From positions 62,001-126,000 of the forward strand of contig NZ_JAENRR010000006.1 of NCBI RefSeq assembly GCF_016612505.1: a stretch of 64,000 bases of DNA, written 5' to 3'. The DNA is from Carboxylicivirga marina. Lineage in GTDB: Bacteria; Bacteroidota; Bacteroidia; Bacteroidales; Marinilabiliaceae. Numbering within the stretch: the first letter of the stretch is position 1; the number at the start of each line of letters is the position of its first letter. Made by a program: the position numbers and the translations under genes. Below are positions 59,189 to 64,000 of the stretch, piece after piece. Under the pieces are notes generated by a model that saw only the letters and a program-made list of their open reading frames with translations, ran no database searches and was not told the origin of the DNA.

Positions 59189-60172
59189 ATGAGTAACGCA
59201 CCGTTAAAAAAAGGAATTGGCGAGCTATTCATGTCGCCCGATGCCGATGAAATGAGAGGCTTTCTTCGAAATAAGAAGAAACAAATGAAAAGCAAGTTAA
59301 CTAGTATCTCCGATGCAGTTGATGCTTATATAAATGACAATGACTATTTGGCCATTGGTGGTTTTGGCGGGGTTCGTATCCCCACAGCCCTGATACACGA
59401 AATCATTCGTAAAGAGAAGAAAAACCTTGGCTTTGCCGGCCATGTATCTACTCACGATTGCCAATTATTAAGTGCCGGTAAATCATTCAATCGATGTGAT
59501 GCTGCGTATATCGTAGGCCTCGAAGCTCGCGGCTTATCAAAGAATTCACGACGCATGTTTGAGTCGGGCAATGTTCAAGTAACAGAGTGGTCAAACGGTG
59601 CCTTATCCTGGCGATTTAAAGCTGCTGCAATGGGCTTGCCTTATCTGCCATCAAGAGTTATGCTGGGCACCGACACCTTCAAACATTCAGCCGCTATCGA
59701 AGTTGAATGTCCTTTTACCAATCAAAAGTTGGCAGCCTTACCAGCCTTGCATCCTGATGTAGCCGTAATTCATGTGCATCGGGCCGATGTGTATGGTAAC
59801 TGCCAAATTGATGGCATTCTGGTAGCCGATGACGATATTGCCAAGGCGTCAAAACGTGTAATAATAACCACTGAAAAAATCATCTCTAACGAAGAAATCA
59901 GAAGAGAACCATCAAAAACAGTTATTCCATACTGGTGTGTTGATGCAGTTATTGAAATGCCATTTGGTTCATATCCGGGTAATATGCCGGGCGAATACTT
60001 CTCTGATGAGGAACACCTGAAAGATTGGTTAGTGGCCGAAAAAGATGAAATGCAACTGGAAGAGTTCATTGGTCATCACATTTTATCATCAAAGGATTTT
60101 TATGAATACCTGGAGAAAAATGGAGGTATGAACAAGATGAAGCAACTTATGCAAGCCGAACATTTGTACTAA
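59189..60172 (+). CDS. CoA-transferase family I subunit A (glutaconate CoA-transferase-like)
   Basis: A 327-residue alpha subunit. Its length and start (residues 37-61, ISDAVDAYINDNDYLAIGGF and GGVRIPTALI) fit glutaconate CoA-transferase subunit A (about 320 residues) rather than the roughly 220-residue AtoD type. The motif LHPDVAVIHVHRADVYGNCQ (about 189-208) is characteristic of the group. It starts 3 bp after the aminotransferase stop and 18 bp before the beta-subunit gene. In this operon the complex probably moves CoA between acetoacetate, 3-aminobutyrate or acetate/butyrate and their thioesters; substrate not determined. Confidence 0.87.
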   Translation: MSNAPLKKGIGELFMSPDADEMRGFLRNKKKQMKSKLTSISDAVDAYINDNDYLAIGGFGGVRIPTALIHEIIRKEKKNLGFAGHVSTHDCQLLSAGKSFNRCDAAYIVGLEARGLSKNSRRMFESGNVQVTEWSNGALSWRFKAAAMGLPYLPSRVMLGTDTFKHSAAIEVECPFTNQKLAALPALHPDVAVIHVHRADVYGNCQIDGILVADDDIAKASKRVIITTEKIISNEEIRREPSKTVIPYWCVDAVIEMPFGSYPGNMPGEYFSDEEHLKDWLVAEKDEMQLEEFIGHHILSSKDFYEYLEKNGGMNKMKQLMQAEHLY

Positions 60173-60190
60173 TCTTTAAAACACGATTAA

Positions 60191-60964
60191 ATGGAAAATA
60201 CATATAATCCAATGGAATTAATGATTACCGTTGCAGCCCGAACTCTTGAAGATGGTGCAATGGTAGTAGTTGGCACGGGTGTCCCGGTGGCAGCAGCAAT
60301 GCTGGCACAGATGACTCAGTCGCCTAACTTAACCATCATGTTTGAAGCTGGTGGTATTGCTCCTTTATTGCCAACAATGCCAATATCAGTTGGTGATTCG
60401 CGAACAACTCACAAAGGCTTGAAGGCAACATCTATGGCCGAAATAATGGAATTATGCCAGGCAGGTGTAGTTGATTACTGCTTTCTAGGAGGTGCACAAA
60501 TTGATAAATATGGAAATCTAAACTCCACTTTAATTGGAGATGATTATAATAAACCCAAAACCCGATTCCCGGGAAGTGGTGGCGCCAATGACCTTGCTTC
60601 ATTATGTTGGAGAACCATGGTTGTTACTCCGCAAAACCCAAAACGCTTCGCAAACAAAGTCGACTTCATCACCACCCCGGGATTCTTAGATGGTGGCACC
60701 TCACGTGTGGAGGCAGGATTACCTGCTGAAACCGGACCATATAAAGTCATTACCGACATCGGTGTTTATGGCTATCATGTAGATTCAAAAGCCATGATGT
60801 TGCTGTCGCTTCATCCGGGCAAAACGATTGATGACGTCAAAGCCAATGCTGAGTTTGACATCATCATTCCCGACATCTACGACACAACGCAAGAACCCAG
60901 TGATGAAGAACTAAAGATTCTGCGCGAGAAAGTTGACCCTGCTGGCGTCATTATTGGCCGATAA
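60191..60964 (+). CDS. CoA-transferase family I subunit B (glutaconate CoA-transferase-like)
   Basis: A 257-residue beta subunit. The catalytic glutamate that forms the CoA-thioester intermediate is Glu52 in MFEAGGIAP, the equivalent of the E-S/A-G motif of GctB. GLKATSMAEIMELCQAG and GGAQIDKYGNLNSTLIG (about 96-112) and the conserved GSGGANDLAS are present. It forms the second half of an alpha-beta CoA-transferase with the preceding gene. A 225-bp gap with a large inverted repeat separates it from kce. Confidence 0.88.
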   Translation: MENTYNPMELMITVAARTLEDGAMVVVGTGVPVAAAMLAQMTQSPNLTIMFEAGGIAPLLPTMPISVGDSRTTHKGLKATSMAEIMELCQAGVVDYCFLGGAQIDKYGNLNSTLIGDDYNKPKTRFPGSGGANDLASLCWRTMVVTPQNPKRFANKVDFITTPGFLDGGTSRVEAGLPAETGPYKVITDIGVYGYHVDSKAMMLLSLHPGKTIDDVKANAEFDIIIPDIYDTTQEPSDEELKILREKVDPAGVIIGR

Positions 60965-61031
60965 CCCCTTCTTCAACAATAAACCTGGATTATGATTTGG
61001 AACATCGTCATGAGCATTAAAAACACAATAA

Positions 61032-61102
61032 AACAAGACTTTCCTGAAACGAGGCATAGCATCGTTTTGTTGAGTTGAAGGAAAGTAACAAAGAGACTTG
61101 TT
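61032..61102 (+). other. Three-tier inverted repeat between CoA-transferase and kce genes
   Basis: Nested perfect arms: AACAAG (61032-61037)/CTTGTT (61097-61102), ACTTTCCT (61038-61045)/AGGAAAGT (61079-61086) and AAACGA (61047-61052)/TCGTTT (61062-61067). Together they can fold into one long interrupted hairpin, about 90 nt before the kce start. It is not followed by a clean U-tract, so an mRNA-processing or partial-attenuation element is more likely than a full terminator. Confidence 0.55.
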
Positions 61103-61189
61103 TTGAAGTGTTTTAATGGCGTAATAGATTTTCTAAACCATATTACAGGTTCAACCTTAACAACAATCAACAACTTAAAACCTGGAGTA

Positions 61190-62014
61190 ATGAAAAAAAT
61201 GATTATAACATGTGCAGTATGTGGAGCCGAAACGACTCGCGAGCACAACCCTAATTTACCGTTAACGCCATTAGAAATAGCAGAAGCAACTCTTGAAGCA
61301 TACAAAGCAGGAGCCTCAATCGTTCACCTTCATGTGCGCGACGAAAATGGCGGCCCAACGCAAGACCCGGCAGTATTTAAAGAAGCAATCCGATTAATAC
61401 GCGAGCGATGCGACATCGTAATTGAAATAACTACCGGCGGCGCTGTTGGCATGAGCGACGATGAACGAGTAGCGGTTATTGAAGAGCTTCAACCAGAAAT
61501 GGCGTCATTGGATTGTGGTACAGTTAATTTTGGCGATGAATACATCGTAAACACCTTACCTACGATGCGTCGTTTTGCCAAAGAGATGAACAAGTACAAT
61601 GTACGCCCTACTTTGGAATGCTTCGATATTTCACATGTGGCAGCTGCTGATATCTTAATAAAAGAAGGCCTACTAAAACCGCCTTACCATTATGGCTTTG
61701 TGATGAATGTGCCTGCTGCCATCCCTTACGATATTGAATTATTAAACCTATTAGTCAGCCGTATTCCTGAAGGTGCTAACTGGACGGTAATGGGCGTTGG
61801 GCGTGCTTGCGTGCCTGCTCATTATGGAGCATTTGCCATTGGAAATGGATTTATCCGTGTTGGTTTTGAAGACAATGTATACTTCGAAAAAGGTGTATTG
61901 GCCGAAAGTAATGCACAATTAGTAGAACGTACAGCTAAACTTTCTCGCGATGCCGGATATGAAATTGCCACGCCAGCTGATGTGAGAGAAATGTTGCAGT
62001 TAAAAGGAATCTAG
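61190..62014 (+). CDS. kce: 3-keto-5-aminohexanoate cleavage enzyme
   Basis: A 274-residue member of the BKACE family. The ATG at 61190 (MKKMIITCAVCGAETT) gives the usual length; an in-frame ATG at 61103 would add an atypical N-terminus. Kce condenses 3-keto-5-aminohexanoate with acetyl-CoA and cleaves it to acetoacetate and 3-aminobutyryl-CoA. Visible features are the N-terminal strand IITCAVCGAETTREHNPNLP, the Zn-binding HLHVRDENGG block (His-x-His, about 47-56), EITTGGAVGMSDDER (about 84-98) and GVGRACVPAHYG. It is preceded by kdd's partner genes in many lysine fermenters; here it lies between the CoA-transferase and kdd, which strongly supports the assignment. Confidence 0.94.
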   Translation: MKKMIITCAVCGAETTREHNPNLPLTPLEIAEATLEAYKAGASIVHLHVRDENGGPTQDPAVFKEAIRLIRERCDIVIEITTGGAVGMSDDERVAVIEELQPEMASLDCGTVNFGDEYIVNTLPTMRRFAKEMNKYNVRPTLECFDISHVAAADILIKEGLLKPPYHYGFVMNVPAAIPYDIELLNLLVSRIPEGANWTVMGVGRACVPAHYGAFAIGNGFIRVGFEDNVYFEKGVLAESNAQLVERTAKLSRDAGYEIATPADVREMLQLKGI

Positions 62015-62086
62015 TAAAGACGCAGGAATCAAGACTTTTGGTTCTGTAAACACAAAAGCTAATTGCTTATTTATCAACGATAATAA

Positions 62087-63127
62087 ATGAAGACAGGAAA
62101 TAAATACGGAACACATCGTGTTATTGAACCTCAAGGGGTATTGCCACAACCGGCTGCAAAGGTCGGTAATGATATGAGCGAGCTGTATGATAACGAAATC
62201 TTAATTGATGTTGATGTTCTTAATATTGACTCGGCCAGCTTTACACAAATTAAAGAACAAGCCAATGACAATACCGAAGAAATTAAGAGCATCATCCTCG
62301 CCATTGTTGCCAAACAAGGTAAAATGAAGAACCCGGTAACCGGTTCAGGAGGAATGCTCATCGGTTCAATAGAAAAAGTTGGCGCAGCCCTTGAGGGCAA
62401 AATTGATTTAAAAACTGGTGATCGTATTGCCACATTAGTTTCGCTTTCATTAACACCTTTGTTTATCGAGGAAATTATCGATATCAAACCAGAGATTGAT
62501 CAGGTTAAAATAAAAGGAAAAGCCATCTTATTTGAGAGTGGTATTTATGCCAAATTGCCTGCCGATTTATCTGAAACACTTTCATTGGCCGTATTGGATG
62601 TATGTGGTGCCCCGGCGCAAACTGAGCGTCTGGTTAAAAAAGGAGATACCGTTGTTGTGCTAGGTGCTGGTGGCAAATCGGGCATATTGTGCTGTGCTGT
62701 TGCCAAAACAATAGTAGGTGAATATGGAATGGTGATTGGAGCCGATTACAGCGATGAAAACATTAATCGCCTAAAGCAAGTAGGCGTTTGCCATCATACC
62801 ATTAAACTAAATGCAACAGATGCCCTTCAATGCTATCAAACCATTGACGAGCTTACAAAAGGACAGTTGGCTGATGTCGTTATCAACAATGTAAACATCC
62901 CGAATACTGAGATGGGAAGCATTTTAATGTGTAAGGATCGAGGTACTGTTTACTTTTTTAGCATGGCGACATCATTTACAAAAGCTGCACTTGGCGCCGA
63001 AGGTGTAGGCAAAGATGTGGATATGTTAATTGGTAATGGTTATGCCATTGGGCACGCCGACATGTCCATTGATATTCTACGGAAAGATGAGAAGATAAGG
63101 AAGTTATACGAAGAGTTGTATACATAA
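62087..63127 (+). CDS. kdd: L-erythro-3,5-diaminohexanoate dehydrogenase
   Basis: A 346-residue NAD(P)-dependent dehydrogenase distantly related to zinc alcohol dehydrogenases but without their zinc ligands. It oxidatively deaminates 3,5-diaminohexanoate to 3-keto-5-aminohexanoate, the Kce substrate. The Rossmann motif VVVLGAGGKSGILCCAVAK lies at about 189-207. The N-terminus KYGTHRVIEPQGVLPQPA is characteristic of Kdd. The gene lies 72 bp after kce and 61 bp before kamA, the usual cluster. Function is well supported by the operon as well as the sequence. Confidence 0.93.
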   Translation: MKTGNKYGTHRVIEPQGVLPQPAAKVGNDMSELYDNEILIDVDVLNIDSASFTQIKEQANDNTEEIKSIILAIVAKQGKMKNPVTGSGGMLIGSIEKVGAALEGKIDLKTGDRIATLVSLSLTPLFIEEIIDIKPEIDQVKIKGKAILFESGIYAKLPADLSETLSLAVLDVCGAPAQTERLVKKGDTVVVLGAGGKSGILCCAVAKTIVGEYGMVIGADYSDENINRLKQVGVCHHTIKLNATDALQCYQTIDELTKGQLADVVINNVNIPNTEMGSILMCKDRGTVYFFSMATSFTKAALGAEGVGKDVDMLIGNGYAIGHADMSIDILRKDEKIRKLYEELYT

Positions 63128-63188
63128 CAAGGGTGCAGCGATGAGCACACAATGTGCAAATCACTAAAGAATCAGAAAATCTACTTGA

Positions 63189-64000
63189 ATGAAACGAAAA
63201 TATTCAAACGTTGACTACAAAACCATCCCACTATTTAAGGATGTGAGTGAGGAAGATTGGAACAACTGGAAGTGGCAAATGCGAAATGCCATTCGCGATG
63301 TTCCCAGTCTTGAAAAAGTAATGCCTTTAAGTGAAGAAGAGCAGGTGCATCTTTCTAAAACTTTGAAGAAATTCAAAATGGCCATTACGCCTTATTATGC
63401 GGCTTTAATGAGCAAGGAAAATAACAATTGTCCGGTTCGTAAGATGGCCGTACCTATCCAGCAGGAGCTTTATATTGCTGAATCGGATTTAAGCGATCCG
63501 CTGCACGAAGATGTGGATTCTCCTGTTCCGGGCTTAACACACCGTTATCCCGACAGAGCACTATTACTAGTCACACACGAATGTTCTATGTATTGTCGTC
63601 ATTGTACGCGCCGCCGGATAGTGGGTGAGACCGATGAAGATATGGCCAAAGGACATTTAGAGAAGGCTTTTGAATACATTGCTAAAACACCTGAAATTCG
63701 TGACATAGTCATTTCCGGTGGTGATCCATTGATTTTAAGCGACAGTCGCATCGATTACATACTAACAGAGCTTCGTAAAATTGACCATGTTGAAGTGATT
63801 CGCATAGGTAGCCGAATGCCTGTGGTATTACCACAGCGTATTACAGATGACTTATGCAACATCATCAAGAAGCATCATCCGGTATATGTCAACACCCACT
63901 TTAATCATCCCAAGGAGATTACCGAGGAAGCCCGGCAGGCCTGTGAAAAATTAGCCAATTGCGGTGTTCAAATGGGTAATCAGTCGGTGCTACTAAAAGG
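63189..64000 (+). CDS. kamA: L-lysine 2,3-aminomutase (5' part, cut by window edge)
   Basis: Radical-SAM, PLP-dependent enzyme converting L-lysine to L-beta-lysine, the first step of the pathway. The first 270 of roughly 415 residues are in the window. N-terminus VSEEDWNNWKWQMRNAIRDV is typical. The [4Fe-4S]-SAM motif is Cys132-x3-Cys136-x2-Cys139 (ECSMYCRHCTRRR), followed by DIVISGGDPL, the SAM-binding GGD block, and IRIGSRMPVVLPQRIT. The PLP lysine and the zinc-binding C-terminal region lie beyond the edge. Genes for the later steps, such as kamDE (5,6-aminomutase) and kal, are expected downstream if the pathway is complete. Confidence 0.96.
   Translation, partial: MKRKYSNVDYKTIPLFKDVSEEDWNNWKWQMRNAIRDVPSLEKVMPLSEEEQVHLSKTLKKFKMAITPYYAALMSKENNNCPVRKMAVPIQQELYIAESDLSDPLHEDVDSPVPGLTHRYPDRALLLVTHECSMYCRHCTRRRIVGETDEDMAKGHLEKAFEYIAKTPEIRDIVISGGDPLILSDSRIDYILTELRKIDHVEVIRIGSRMPVVLPQRITDDLCNIIKKHHPVYVNTHFNHPKEITEEARQACEKLANCGVQMGNQSVLLK

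Noticed and set aside
61103-61189. N-terminal extension of Kce from the ATG at 61103
   Set aside because: The added 29 residues do not resemble the family, overlap the arm of an inverted repeat, and the ATG at 61190 gives the normal Kce length.
1-64000. CRISPR arrays, insertion sequences, prophage or tRNA genes
   Set aside because: No regularly spaced repeats with spacers, transposase or integrase motifs, or tRNA cloverleaf sequence could be seen on either strand.

Overview
The window reads as chromosomal DNA of a member of the Bacteroidota, probably an anaerobic or facultative Marinilabiliales-type organism. This is an inference from gene content: SusC/SusD pairs, an ECF sigma/FecR pair, many large secreted proteins ending in type IX secretion (T9SS) type A sorting domains, a two-acyltransferase locus resembling glycine-lipid synthesis, and a lysine-fermentation operon of the Porphyromonas/Fusobacterium kind. 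No tRNA, rRNA, CRISPR array, transposase or phage gene was recognised.

Region 1 (about 1-24 kb, all minus strand) reads, in transcription order: a coiled-coil/repeat lipoprotein (22508-24034), a SusC-like TonB-dependent transporter, its SusD-like lipoprotein, then two successive copies of a gene pair consisting of a FISUMP-domain lipoprotein and a giant subtilisin-like (S8) protease. The second protease runs off the left edge. The pairs are paralogous and look like a tandem duplication with patches of near-identical DNA. A gene-free 1.5 kb stretch (24035-25571) separates this region from the next; it holds a five-unit 11-bp repeat and the terminator of region 2.

Region 2 (about 25.4-53.6 kb, all minus strand) reads: ECF sigma factor, FecR-type anti-sigma factor, SusC with an STN signalling domain, SusD, two small lipoproteins, then five large secreted proteins with T9SS tails. 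Only one of the five is recognisably an enzyme, an S8 protease with an intact catalytic triad. The others are built from CUB-like, CARDB-like, carboxypeptidase-regulatory-like, choice-of-anchor-J and recurrent uncharacterised modules. The run ends at an intrinsic terminator at 25373-25407. Most gaps between the large genes hold a perfect hairpin without a U-tract.

Region 3 (about 54-64 kb, plus strand) starts with two acyltransferases resembling GlsA/GlsB and a strong terminator, followed by a dihydrolipoamide-dehydrogenase-like flavoprotein that has lost both redox cysteines. Next is a lysine-degradation operon with a hairpin-rich leader: class III aminotransferase, GctA/GctB-type CoA-transferase, kce, kdd and kamA (cut by the right edge).

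A coherent reading (inference) is that regions 1 and 2 build cell-surface machinery that degrades protein and imports peptides by SusCD, and region 3 ferments the lysine released. The most unusual items are the aminotransferase/CoA-transferase variant of the lysine operon, its leader with mutually exclusive hairpins, the cysteine-less flavoprotein, the duplicated FISUMP-protease pairs, and the T9SS cassette with one protease and four apparently non-catalytic partners.
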